Shown: positions 7,773 to 14,996 of the stretch, piece by piece
Layout of the letters: each line of letters begins with the position of its first letter
Numbering within the stretch: position 1 is the first letter of the stretch
Origin: Companilactobacillus suantsaicola
Lineage (GTDB): Bacteria > Bacillota > Bacilli > Lactobacillales > Lactobacillaceae
Direction: 5' to 3'
NCBI RefSeq assembly: GCF_004745525.1
Contig: NZ_RKLY01000023.1
Coordinates: 1-42,972, forward strand
DNA: 42,972 bases
Program-made: the position numbers and the translations under genes
The notes under the pieces: model-generated
Seen by the model: the letters and a program-made list of their open reading frames with translations, nothing else
What the model was told of the DNA's origin: nothing
The model's database searches: none

Positions 7773-7791
7773 GTGAAACAAGATGTTTCAC
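7773..7791. other. Inverted repeat made of parS-like half sites in inside-out order
   Basis: The sequence GTGAAACA-AGA-TGTTTCAC lies 15 bases before the rsmG start. The bacterial parS consensus is TGTTTCAC-GTGAAACA, so both 8-bp half sites are present and exact but in swapped order with a 3-nt spacer. In RNA it would form an 8-bp hairpin just upstream of the rsmG ribosome-binding site. ParB binding is not implied by this arrangement. Confidence 0.5.
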
Positions 7792-7918
7792 ACTCTTTAA
7801 TCCTATATTAATGAAGCGTTTAATTCAATGCTGTTTTTGATTTGTATTTTCTAATTTTTAAGGTATTAAAAAATATTATAATTAATAATGAATCCACTTA
7901 ATTTTAGGAGTAACGAAA

Positions 7919-8347
7919 ATGATAATTGTTAAACATACCAATGACCTCAAACCAAACGAATTAGTCGAGATTTTTAAGCAGCGCACCAAAGTTTTCGTCG
8001 TCGAACAAAATTGTCCCTATCCTGAAGTAGACGATGACGATTTTGACGACCTGCATGTTTGCTTAGTCGAAGATGCCAAATTAAAAGCCTATGCCCGCAT
8101 CATCAACAAACAAACTCATATCACTTTCGGCCGCGTTTTAGTCGTCAAAGAATTCCGTGGTAATGGCTTGGGAAAAGAAATCGTCACCGCGGCCTTAAAA
8201 GAAATCACCCAACGTTTTCCCAATGTAAAAATCAGAATTCAAGCTCAAGTATATCTACAAGATTTCTACAGCAGCTTTGGTTTCAAAACTATCTCTGAAA
8301 CTTATTTGGAAGATGGCATCCCACATATTGATATGATTTTAAGATAA
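7919..8347 (+). CDS. ElaA-like GNAT acetyltransferase
   Basis: A 142-aa protein with the ElaA pattern: KQRTKVFVVEQNCPYPEVDDDDFDDLHV at the N-terminus, FGRVLVVKEFRGNGLGKEIV as the acetyl-CoA P-loop (about 75-95), and QAQVYLQDFYSSFGFKTISETYLEDGIPHIDM at the end. ElaA proteins are small N-acetyltransferases of poorly known substrate. The ATG at 7919 follows TAGGAG. It is divergent from rsmG and closed by a strong terminator, so it is a single-gene unit. Confidence 0.88.
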   Translation: MIIVKHTNDLKPNELVEIFKQRTKVFVVEQNCPYPEVDDDDFDDLHVCLVEDAKLKAYARIINKQTHITFGRVLVVKEFRGNGLGKEIVTAALKEITQRFPNVKIRIQAQVYLQDFYSSFGFKTISETYLEDGIPHIDMILR

Positions 8348-8349
8348 GG

Positions 8350-8387
8350 AAAAAACCGTTCGAATTAAAAAATTCGAACGGTTTTTT
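8350..8387 (+). terminator. Intrinsic terminator after the ElaA-like gene
   Basis: AAAAAACCGTTCGAATT pairs perfectly with AATTCGAACGGTTTTTT around an AAAA loop, starting 3 bases after the stop. Confidence 0.95.
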
Positions 8388-8456
8388 GAAACGAGTTACA
8401 CAAGTAGGCTTGTTTCACTCTCTGTGCCCCTGCCAAGGAACTTAATTATAACGCTT

Positions 8457-8909
8457 CTAACACATATGGTCACACCCATTTGGCAAACAGTCACAATTAA
8501 CTTTTTCCGGAGCGGTCTTAACCTTCTCATCTAAAGTTTTTTGAAGCGTTATGATATCGTTACGGCTGATTTCAAGTGAATCAATTAGTTCATTTAAAAC
8601 TGATCCCGTCTTGTGAGCACAAAAGTCATTGAACAAACTCTTGGCATATTCATCCATCGTGTCTTGTTCAGAAACAGTTGCTGAATAGATGTAGCGACCG
8701 CCTTCTTTTTTACGACTGAGAAACTCTTTTTTAGTTAAACGTGTAATCAAAGTTTTAATGGTCGAATCAGACCAGGATTGCTTTTGTTGCATTAAATTAA
8801 TAATTTCCGTACTCGTCACGTGATTCAAAGTCCAGACGATACGCATAATTTGCCATTCAGCTGAAGAAATTTCTTTTTTCTGCTCTTTTTTAGGTACTAC
8901 AGTATCCAT
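8457..8909 (-). CDS. CopY/BlaI-family repressor, CopY-like with C-terminal cysteines
   Basis: A 150-aa protein when started at ATG 8909. GAGGAAG lies eight bases upstream there, while the longer reading from 8948 would place that site inside the gene. The BlaI/CopY winged helix spans about 10-80 (ISSAEWQIMRIVWTL, SDSTIKTLITRLTKKEFL). The C-terminus CDCLPNGCDHMC is a variant of the CxCx4CxC copper-release motif, with one extra residue in the last pair (CxCx4Cx3C). By family it should be a copper-relieved repressor. No copper ATPase or chaperone is next to it in this window. Its upstream DNA is taken up by a family-B repeat that starts 45 bp before the start codon. Confidence 0.8.
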   Translation of the reverse strand: MDTVVPKKEQKKEISSAEWQIMRIVWTLNHVTSTEIINLMQQKQSWSDSTIKTLITRLTKKEFLSRKKEGGRYIYSATVSEQDTMDEYAKSLFNDFCAHKTGSVLNELIDSLEISRNDIITLQKTLDEKVKTAPEKVNCDCLPNGCDHMC

Positions 8910-8932
8910 CAAAATCTTCCTCTCTTGATGCA

Positions 8933-8942
8933 TACAATTATA
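8933..8942. promoter_or_regulatory. Possible degenerate cop box upstream of the CopY-like gene
   Basis: TACAATTATA differs by one base from the cop box TACAnnTGTA. It lies 23 bases before the start codon. One weak site near a CopY homologue is only suggestive. Confidence 0.3.
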
Positions 8943-8953
8943 TAACATAAATC

Positions 8954-9584
8954 TTTTGTTTGGGGGAGATTAAGTATGTCGCCCTCCACAAAAAACTCAA
9001 TTGGGACTGGAACGATGTGGGCGCGACTTTAAGCTTTTTTCAAAACCGGAAAAAATCTTAAAGCTCGGCCTTATTCTAAGCAATAAATTGCTAAGAATAA
9101 TTTCACATCTGAGCCCAATTGAGTTTTTTGTTCCGGGCTGAATTTCACTTCTATTGATTATTTGCTTTCCATTCATTTAAAAATATTACTTCTATTCTGA
9201 TTTGGAACTTAATATTTTAACTAGTGCTTACGTTACTTCTCGTTCAAGTATGAAAAGAAAAAATCTTACTAGTTGGCAGCAATGTACCGTCGTTCCAGTA
9301 AGATTCTCTATTTTTTACATCAAATTATTAACTGCTGAATCTGAACAGAAGTCTATCCAATTCCAGAATTTACTGAGATACTGCAAAAAAACTGAGATCC
9401 AGTCTGGAGTACAAGTCCTGTGATGGCTCAGCCGCCATATTATTCTTAGCAATTTATTGCTTAGAATAAGGCCTAGTTTTGAGATTTTGCGTACTTTGCA
9501 AAAACTCAAAATAGTGCCGGCAGCGTTCCAGCCAATCACAGGACTTGTACGGAAGACGGCAATTAACCACTATCCAAACTAAAG
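8954..9584 (-). repeat. Family-B composite hairpin element, full copy (inverted relative to the one at 26.2 kb)
   Basis: This fills the gap between the CopY-like and first MerR genes. It is bounded by TTTTGTTTGGGGG...TATGTCGCCCTCC on the left and GGAAGACGGCA...CCAAACTAAAG on the right, which form an imperfect terminal inverted repeat. Inside are a B2 module (arms ACTCAATTGGGAC / CCCAATTGAGT), a central terminator-like hairpin (AATCTTACT / AGTAAGATT, 9266-9314), and a B1 module in reverse (arms GTACAAGTCCTGTGAT / ATCACAGGACTTGTAC) with an apical GCAAAGTACGC hairpin. Order and flanks are the reverse complement of 26217-26908. Open frames inside it are hairpin arms, not genes. Confidence 0.8.
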
Positions 9585-9601
9585 AACTATGCTATTTAGC
9601 C

Positions 9602-10339
9602 TTATCTTCCCATCACAGGCTTTTTCTCATCATATACTTCCACACAATAGTCTTTCTTGCCGCAAGCTGGACAAGTCAATTTTCGAGCTTTGGGATTGTG
9701 TTTAGCAAAGAAAGCTTTTTTGAAATTTGGTTTAAATTCTGTCCCACAGTTTGGGCAAATATAATTCGTATTTTTAAAATAATATAGTGACAACCAAGCG
9801 GCTGCGATAATAACTATTACAATTGCGATTGCAAAGGGCCACCATTGATGACGCGTAATTCCCCAATAAAGCGTTCCTAGCTCTAAAATATCCATTGGTA
9901 ATCCATAACCGAGCATTCTTAGATGTACTTTACGTAATTTACTTTTGTTATCCATTATTTTTTCTATGTCATCGATCGTCGTTAAATTTACTTGCTCCAT
10001 CTGTGGTAAATGATTTTTTAGTTCTTCAACTGTTCTTAATTGCTCTTTAGTGTCTTTCAACGAATCTTTAAGTGCTTTTTGTTGTTGTTCCAAAAGCAGT
10101 TGTAAAACTGTAATGGAATTATCACTTTCAATGATCTCGGAAATTGCTTTGAGTGATAGGCCCAAATTCTTGAGTAACAAAATTAATTTTAGTTTTTGTA
10201 AATCATTATCGGTGTAAATACGACGACCGTTGCCGACTATTTTACTGGGTTTCAACAAAGACTTATCATCGTAGTACTGTAAGGTTCTAACGGAGATATT
10301 GGTTAGCTTTGCTAATTCACCAGTTGTGTATTCTGACAT
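9602..10339 (-). CDS. MerR-family regulator with a membrane segment and C-terminal zinc ribbon
   Basis: A 245-aa protein. An N-terminal MerR winged HTH (TTGELAKLTNISVRTLQYYDD, residues 5-70) is followed by the usual dimer coiled coil (about 80-125). Then comes a linker, a hydrophobic run that could span the membrane once or twice (WWPFAIAIVIVIIAAAWLSLYYF, about 175-200), and a zinc-ribbon-like tail with CPNC and CPAC pairs. GAGGTG precedes the ATG. The layout suggests a membrane-anchored regulator with a metal- or redox-sensing ribbon. Its ligand and targets are unknown. It is divergent from the EAL gene, with a 17-bp palindrome between them that may be its operator. Confidence 0.85.
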   Translation of the reverse strand: MSEYTTGELAKLTNISVRTLQYYDDKSLLKPSKIVGNGRRIYTDNDLQKLKLILLLKNLGLSLKAISEIIESDNSITVLQLLLEQQQKALKDSLKDTKEQLRTVEELKNHLPQMEQVNLTTIDDIEKIMDNKSKLRKVHLRMLGYGLPMDILELGTLYWGITRHQWWPFAIAIVIVIIAAAWLSLYYFKNTNYICPNCGTEFKPNFKKAFFAKHNPKARKLTCPACGKKDYCVEVYDEKKPVMGR

Positions 10340-10405
10340 AGATTTTCACCTCTTTCTATTCTTGTTTTACCTTATTACGTTGGGGAATATGCAAGTACTT
10401 TTGCC

Positions 10406-10422
10406 ATATAACGGCGTTATAT
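10406..10422. promoter_or_regulatory. Perfect 17-bp palindrome between the MerR and EAL genes
   Basis: The arms ATATAACG and CGTTATAT flank a single G. It lies 67 bp from the MerR start and about 130 bp from the EAL start. It could be an operator for either gene, but its core ATAACGGCGTTAT also occurs at 16631 and 24507, so it may belong to a genome-wide motif. Confidence 0.5.
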
Positions 10423-10550
10423 TTTACAATAGTGTTGGTATAGACCTTGTGAGCAAAATTACATAGCAATTAATTGCTATACGTTTTGAAAAGTCATAAA
10501 ACATGGGTTTGGAAATAATAAATATTTTTTTGAAATAGGAGGATAGACTT

Positions 10551-11213
10551 ACGAAATATAGTTTTTTTGTTCAACCACAAGTAAATAAAAGTGATGATTC
10601 CGTTTTTGGGTATGAGGTTTTGTTACGTAAAGAGGATAACGGGACTTGGCATTTACCTGATGATTTCACCGAGCTTTCTATTGCAGAGCAAACTAAGTTG
10701 GTCGAAGAAACTGCGGAGTCTTTAAAAGAAGCCACCGGTTCAATTGATCGCGTGATTTCTTTTAACCTTAACAGGGAACAAGCTTTGGACCCTTTAACTC
10801 TTGGAGAAATTATTGCTTTGAAAAAAAGAATTACTCCTATTTCATTAACGATTGAATTAACCGAGTCAATGCCTTTGAATATTATCAAAGAATACAGTTC
10901 TTTGTTGCATCAATACGACATTGCTCTAGTCCTCGATGATGTGGGAACTGGTTCAAATACGTTTGAAAATATTAAGCATACTTTACCATACGTTGACCGC
11001 ATTAAGTTTGCGATGCAAAATTTTCGTATGGCTGGAAAACCTGAAAAGATTCCCGAGTGCTTATCTTTTTGGGTCCATCAAGCTCAAAAATACTGTTTAG
11101 GTATGGTGCTTGAAGGTGTTGAGGATGGTAATGACCAAGTTTTGGCGCAGAAATTTGGGATTAACATTCAACAAGGCTATCTTTATGGTAAACCCGCTGC
11201 TGTTGTGGCTTAA
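10551..11213 (+). CDS. EAL-domain protein (c-di-GMP phosphodiesterase family) with a non-standard ACG start
   Basis: The coding frame is about 220 aa and runs back to ACG at 10551, eight bases after a perfect AGGAGG. The N-terminal residues KYSFFVQPQVN and GYEVLLRKED are typical EAL-domain starts, so the original start was almost certainly ATG. The first standard in-frame start is TTG 10620, which would remove strand one and the EVL motif's glutamate. Catalytic positions are otherwise kept: E of EVL, N in FNLNRE, E in TIELTES, DD in LDDVGTG, K in RIKFAM, E in GVEDG, Q in QGYLYGKP. No GGDEF cyclase is seen nearby. Translation is likely weak or lost. Confidence 0.8.
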   Translation, partial: TKYSFFVQPQVNKSDDSVFGYEVLLRKEDNGTWHLPDDFTELSIAEQTKLVEETAESLKEATGSIDRVISFNLNREQALDPLTLGEIIALKKRITPISLTIELTESMPLNIIKEYSSLLHQYDIALVLDDVGTGSNTFENIKHTLPYVDRIKFAMQNFRMAGKPEKIPECLSFWVHQAQKYCLGMVLEGVEDGNDQVLAQKFGINIQQGYLYGKPAAVVA

Positions 11214-11235
11214 ATTTAATTTTTGGTATATAAAA

Positions 11236-11289
11236 AGACGAACCTGGTGCCTCCTGTTTTGATTGGGGGTTGGGTTCGTCTGTTTTTTT
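11236..11289. terminator. Intrinsic terminator between the EAL gene and the pepC 3' UTR
   Basis: AGACGAACC pairs with GGTTCGTCT, followed by GTTTTTTT rightward. Leftward the same stem is followed by TTTTTATATA, so it probably ends the pepC transcript too, beyond the family-A repeat. Confidence 0.85.
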
Positions 11290-11381
11290 GGTTTTGGTAA
11301 ATTTTTTCTATTTTAAATTGTTGTTGTTCTGGGTTATGACCATTGTTCTATTCTGAATAGTAATTGGTCTTTTGGGTTATA

Positions 11382-11532
11382 ACCATTGTTCTATGCGATA
11401 TAGCTAAAACGCGTTCCAGCCAACAGGAGTCAACATATAGCTACGCTTCCCAAATCGCACGCAAAGTACGCGCGCAATTCGTGAAGCTAGGCTATCTGCC
11501 AAGTCCTAAGCGGGCCTGCTCCACGCTCTCTA
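11382..11532 (-). repeat. Family-A stop-codon hairpin element, copy A2 (chimeric arms)
   Basis: Reading from pepC, the element begins TAGAGAGCGTGG with TAG as the pepC stop. One outer arm (AGCCAACAGGAGTCAA plus CATATAGCTACG) is identical to that of A4 at 36.9 kb. The other (CCAAGTCCTAAGCGGGCCTG) is identical to that of A1 at 3.1 kb. The outer arms therefore do not pair here, while the inner TAGCTA stem and the apical GCACGC-AAAGTAC-GCGCGC hairpin remain. A partial second copy of the far end (ACCATTGTTCTATTC) lies at about 11339-11355. Confidence 0.85.
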
Positions 11533-12858
11533 AGCTAATGCATCCCAAGCTGGTAACAACTCTGGTTCTTGTTCCAAATCTTTTCTTTCTTCATCACTAA
11601 GGAACTTCTTATTGATAACTACTTCATATACATAATCTTCAAACCATTTTTGGTCCATCATGTAATATCCTTGGTTACCGTTCTCTTCGCCCCATGAATT
11701 TTCAACTTTCCAACGGTTTGGTTGGCCATTTTTCAAGTTAACTCCTGTGATTGTCATTGCGTGTGATACTTCTGCTTCGCCATAATCTAATCTCAAGCCT
11801 TTGTCGAATTGGCTGTCGATGCCCAAGAGTGCGTCGTATTGATATAAATCGCCTAACAAATAACCGTTCTTACGATCTGATTGTTGTAAGACGTCGTTTC
11901 CAAACCAAACTAATTGATTACCTTTCAATTGTTGAATCGTCAAATCTTTTAGACGTTCCATTGGTAGGTTCAAGAAAGTATGAGGTTCTTTTCCGACCAT
12001 GTTATTTTGAGTATCGATTGCGTAAACTTGATGATACTTCTTACTCTTTTGTGGTGAATTTTCAATTGTGACATAATCATCCAAGTTAGTGGTAAAGTAA
12101 TTCTTAAAGAATTCTTTGGGTGTGATATTGTCAGCTTCGAGCAACTTGCCATCATCAGTTCTAAGAGACAAATCAAAGTCCTTTGGTGGTTGACCAAATG
12201 AGTAGACACAGAGTTTATAAACTTGACTAAGCATTTCTTCAACACGTTTGTCGATTGCTTCCTGGCTCGTCTTCTTTTCAACTAAACTACGTAATTCAAT
12301 TCCGTTTTTACGCAATAATTTGCCCAAAACATCGTCGAATTCGTTAGTATGTTCTGAAGGTTGTGTTTCTGGCATGGCGTAACTTGGTACGACACCATAT
12401 TTTGTGATCAAGTTTGTCGCATAATCCCAGAAACCACCATCACCGTTAGGACTCTCAAATAGATGATTGACCTTGCGATCAGTGACTGGTAATTCAGCCG
12501 TTTTTAAGACTTCTTGATAAAAATAATTGGATTTTTCTAGACGATCATAAAATGATAAATAATTTTGTGACAACTCGAAATCCTTTAAATTGTTACGCAA
12601 AGCAAATTCAGTTCTCAATGTGTTCAAAGCTGCGAACAGCCAGCAACGTCCAGATTGCTTTTGATTAGAAACTTTGCCAGTTTCAACTTCGAGATTAAAA
12701 GTTGGATTTAACTTTGTTTTTACTTTGGGATCCTCTGAAGCTTTGTAGATACCCACTTGCGCTACAGAATTTTTAAGAACATTATTACTTGCATCTTGAT
12801 TTAAGTTCTTATTAAAATCTGCTAAAATTTCATTATTGATTTCCTTAGTCAATTTCAT
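11530..12858 (-). CDS. pepC: Aminopeptidase C (bleomycin hydrolase family, C1)
   Basis: A 442-aa cytoplasmic cysteine aminopeptidase of normal family length. The catalytic Cys is about residue 72 in QSGRCWLF, His about 366 in SHAMTITGV and Asn about 387 in ENSWGEE. It releases N-terminal residues from casein- or medium-derived peptides. ATG 12858 was chosen, but GAGG lies only 2 nt before it. A TTG at 12852 has better spacing (8 nt) and may be the real start. Monocistronic. Divergent from the GatD-like gene. The stop codon is the first triplet of a family-A repeat. Confidence 0.95.
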   Translation of the reverse strand: MKLTKEINNEILADFNKNLNQDASNNVLKNSVAQVGIYKASEDPKVKTKLNPTFNLEVETGKVSNQKQSGRCWLFAALNTLRTEFALRNNLKDFELSQNYLSFYDRLEKSNYFYQEVLKTAELPVTDRKVNHLFESPNGDGGFWDYATNLITKYGVVPSYAMPETQPSEHTNEFDDVLGKLLRKNGIELRSLVEKKTSQEAIDKRVEEMLSQVYKLCVYSFGQPPKDFDLSLRTDDGKLLEADNITPKEFFKNYFTTNLDDYVTIENSPQKSKKYHQVYAIDTQNNMVGKEPHTFLNLPMERLKDLTIQQLKGNQLVWFGNDVLQQSDRKNGYLLGDLYQYDALLGIDSQFDKGLRLDYGEAEVSHAMTITGVNLKNGQPNRWKVENSWGEENGNQGYYMMDQKWFEDYVYEVVINKKFLSDEERKDLEQEPELLPAWDALA

Positions 12859-12928
12859 CACCTCGTTATTAAACTATATTACAATTATTTAACTAAATTA
12901 CAACATTTCTAATCAAATTGGAGAAATT

Positions 12929-13603
12929 ATGTCAGAAACTATTAAAATTGCTTATTTATATGAAGATCTCATGAACACTTACGGTGACAGTGGTGACGTG
13001 AAGATTCTCAGTTTCCTTTTAAAAGAAAAAGGTTATGATACTCAAGTCGACAATATCAGCCTCGGTATGAAATTTAACGCCTTCGATTATGATTTCGTAT
13101 TCTTCGGTGGTGGCCAAGACTTCGAACAATCCGTCGTCGCAACCGATATTCAACGGCACCGCCAAACCATCAAAGACTACATCGAATCTGACAAACCAAT
13201 GCTTTGTATCTGTGGTGGTTACCAATTTTTAGGTAAGTATTATGAAACCAGCAGTGGGAAAACAATCAAGTGCTTGGACGTATTGCCCCTTCACACAGTC
13301 TTTAAAGCCGATAGTAGAATGATCGGTGACACTGAATACAAGACCCCATGGGGAACTGTCAAAGCTTTTGAAAATCACAGTGGCCGAACTTATTTCGATG
13401 ACAAAACCAAACTAAAACCTTTCGGTGAAATGGTCGAAGGTTACGGCAACAATCCTGATGACGGCCAAGAAGGTATGCGCTACAAGAACACTATCGGTAG
13501 CTATTCCCACGGACCAATTCTAAAAAACGAAAACGTCGCCCGTGGTATCGCCGACGAAATCATCAAAGCTCACAAGGAACGTATGAAAGAAAGTGCAAAA
13601 TAA
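12929..13603 (+). CDS. GatD-like type 1 glutamine amidotransferase
   Basis: A 224-aa CobB/CobQ-type amidotransferase. The nucleophile Cys is at residue 95 in CICGGYQFLG, and the catalytic His is about 194 in SYSHGPIL. The overall pattern (YLYEDLMNTYGDSGDV, FFGGGQDFEQ) is that of GatD, which with MurT amidates glutamate in lipid II. MurT is normally encoded next to GatD. Here there is no murT on either side (pepC upstream divergent, a terminator downstream), so either MurT is encoded elsewhere or this is a paralogue. Arg/Lys, Asp and Ser spread is normal and no truncation is seen. Confidence 0.85.
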   Translation: MSETIKIAYLYEDLMNTYGDSGDVKILSFLLKEKGYDTQVDNISLGMKFNAFDYDFVFFGGGQDFEQSVVATDIQRHRQTIKDYIESDKPMLCICGGYQFLGKYYETSSGKTIKCLDVLPLHTVFKADSRMIGDTEYKTPWGTVKAFENHSGRTYFDDKTKLKPFGEMVEGYGNNPDDGQEGMRYKNTIGSYSHGPILKNENVARGIADEIIKAHKERMKESAK

Positions 13604-13632
13604 AAAACCTCGGCAAGCCGGGGTTTTTTTTG
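13604..13632 (+). terminator. Intrinsic terminator after the GatD-like gene
   Basis: AAAAAACCTCGG pairs with CCGGGGTTTTTTTT through one G-T pair, beginning right after the stop codon. Confidence 0.9.
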
Positions 13633-13657
13633 TATAAAAATAGACATAAAATCACTA

Positions 13658-14196
13658 CTATAAGTCTTCTTTAAGCAAACTATATAGATTTTCATCATGG
13701 AAACCATCGTCTAATAGTTCGTTTTGGCGTAATGTTCCTTCCAAAATAAAGCCAGCTTTCTTAGCCACTGCATTACTTGCTTTATTATCAACAGCTGCTT
13801 GGATTATGACACGATTTAACCCATAATCTTCAAAGCCTAAGTTAGCCATACACTTCACTGCTTGCGTCATAATTTTTTTCCTTGAAATTTCTTACCCAAC
13901 CAATAGCCAATATCAGCACTAGCTCGTAAATGATCAAAATGATTAAAACTAATCATTCCAGCAATTTCATTTTGATACCAAATTATAAGGTTTAATGAAT
14001 CATTCTTCCCCATATGGCGATTAGTCATCTGTAAAAACTCAATTTCATCATCCACTACTTTAGTTAACTTTAACCATGGTAAATAATATTCAAAGTATTC
14101 TCTTTGTCCATCTAACAATTTGAATAGCTTGGGACCATCAATTTCAGGCCTCGGTACTGCTAATTTAATATCATCTGACACTTTGCAAGACAACAT
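13658..14196 (-). pseudogene. RimJ/RimL-type GNAT acetyltransferase, split by a frameshift in an A7 run
   Basis: The N-terminal part (from ATG 14196, AAGGT eight bases upstream, to TGA 13867) covers KVSDDIKLAVPRPEIDGPKL to GYWLGKKFQGKK. The C-terminal part (ATG 13870 to 13658) covers MTQAVKCMANLGFEDYGLNR and VAKKAGFILEGTLRQ. Together they make one complete N-acetyltransferase of the ribosomal-protein type. One more A in the seven-A run at 13873-13879 would join them as GKKIMTQA. The break falls in the acetyl-CoA-binding region. The two frames overlap as ATGA, so coupled synthesis of two halves, or slippage on the A run, remains possible. Confidence 0.8.
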
Positions 14197-14256
14197 CGTA
14201 CTTACCTTCTTTAACTTAATTAACATATTTTGTTTACTTAGTCTAAAACAAAAATT

Positions 14257-14859
14257 TTAGTTATCCAAAAATCGATTAGTTTTAAATATCGCGGTTGAAA
14301 TTGCTGGTGCAACAATAATTGCGACAATCATTTCCGGAATTCCATTAGTACCGACAATAACTAATAATACTTTATTCAAAAGATCAGTTTGGGTTGCGTA
14401 TGCTTGTGCCATTGTGTTGGCGTACATCAAACGCATCAAACCTAATACTAAGACTGTATTGACTAGGGAACCGACTCCGGCAGCAATTGCCATCCCTAAA
14501 ATTTTTTTACTAGTATGCTTCTTAAACCAAAGATAAATAAACCCGGCAATCAATCCGACACAGATTCTCGGTAAAACGGCGACGACGGGATTGGTGAAAA
14601 CTGTTGTATCAATAATTGATGTTGGACTCGTGAAGGCACGAATAACCGTACCAATTCCCCAAACTAGTCCTACTATCGCACCACTTTTAGGTCCTAAAAC
14701 AATAGCGGCTACGATCACTGTAATATGAATAATCGTTATGTTAATGAATCCTGTGGGAATATAACCCAAAAAAGGAACCATCGATTGCACAAAAATAATG
14801 GCAATTAAAATACCCAAGATGGCAGTCCGATATGCCTTCCGTTTTTGCAAATTCCTCAC
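14257..14859 (-). CDS. ECF transporter substrate-binding (S) component, PanT-like
   Basis: A 200-aa membrane protein with about six hydrophobic segments. The pattern IIHITVIVAAIVLGPKSGAIVGLVWGIGTVIRAF and FTNPVVAVLPRICVGLIAG is that of the S components often annotated as pantothenate ECF (PanT) or COG4684. It would bind a vitamin and dock onto the shared EcfA-A'-T module, which is not in this window. The GTG at 14859 is used, but TTG three codons later is possible. The 137 bp upstream hold a row of hairpins ending in a terminator, so a regulated leader is conceivable. Substrate is inference from similarity only. Confidence 0.8.
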   Translation of the reverse strand: MRNLQKRKAYRTAILGILIAIIFVQSMVPFLGYIPTGFINITIIHITVIVAAIVLGPKSGAIVGLVWGIGTVIRAFTSPTSIIDTTVFTNPVVAVLPRICVGLIAGFIYLWFKKHTSKKILGMAIAAGVGSLVNTVLVLGLMRLMYANTMAQAYATQTDLLNKVLLVIVGTNGIPEMIVAIIVAPAISTAIFKTNRFLDN

Positions 14860-14906
14860 GTCCTCAAATTAATTTTTCTTAATTTTACCCGAATATGATA
14901 AAAAGG

Positions 14907-14991
14907 ACAAAAAAAGAACCCCACCATACAGGCAGGGTTTAGATGTGCTTTTTTTGCACACTACGGACACGAAGTCCCAATACGATTATTG
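14907..14991 (-). terminator. Row of four hairpins ending in an intrinsic terminator, between proC and the ECF gene
   Basis: In transcript order after the proC stop: CAATA-ATCG-TATTG, GGAC-TTCGT-GTCC, TGTGC-A7-GCACA, then AACCCTGCC-TGTAT-GGTGGGGTT followed by CTTTTTTT. The last is a clear terminator (stem 14917-14939). The first three are short and close-packed. They could be a structured 3' end of the proC message, or part of a leader for the ECF gene. No riboswitch family was recognised. Confidence 0.75.
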
Positions 14992-14996
14992 TAAGC

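Noticed and set aside
8401-8450. TGTTTCACTCTCTGTG near the CopY-like gene as a parS site
   Set aside because: Only one half matches the parS consensus.
9202-9787. Open frames of 73-80 codons on both strands
   Set aside because: They lie on arms of the family-B repeat or antisense to the MerR gene, and lack start signals.
14860-14996. THF, TPP or preQ1 riboswitch before the ECF S component
   Set aside because: None of the conserved core sequences of these families was found.
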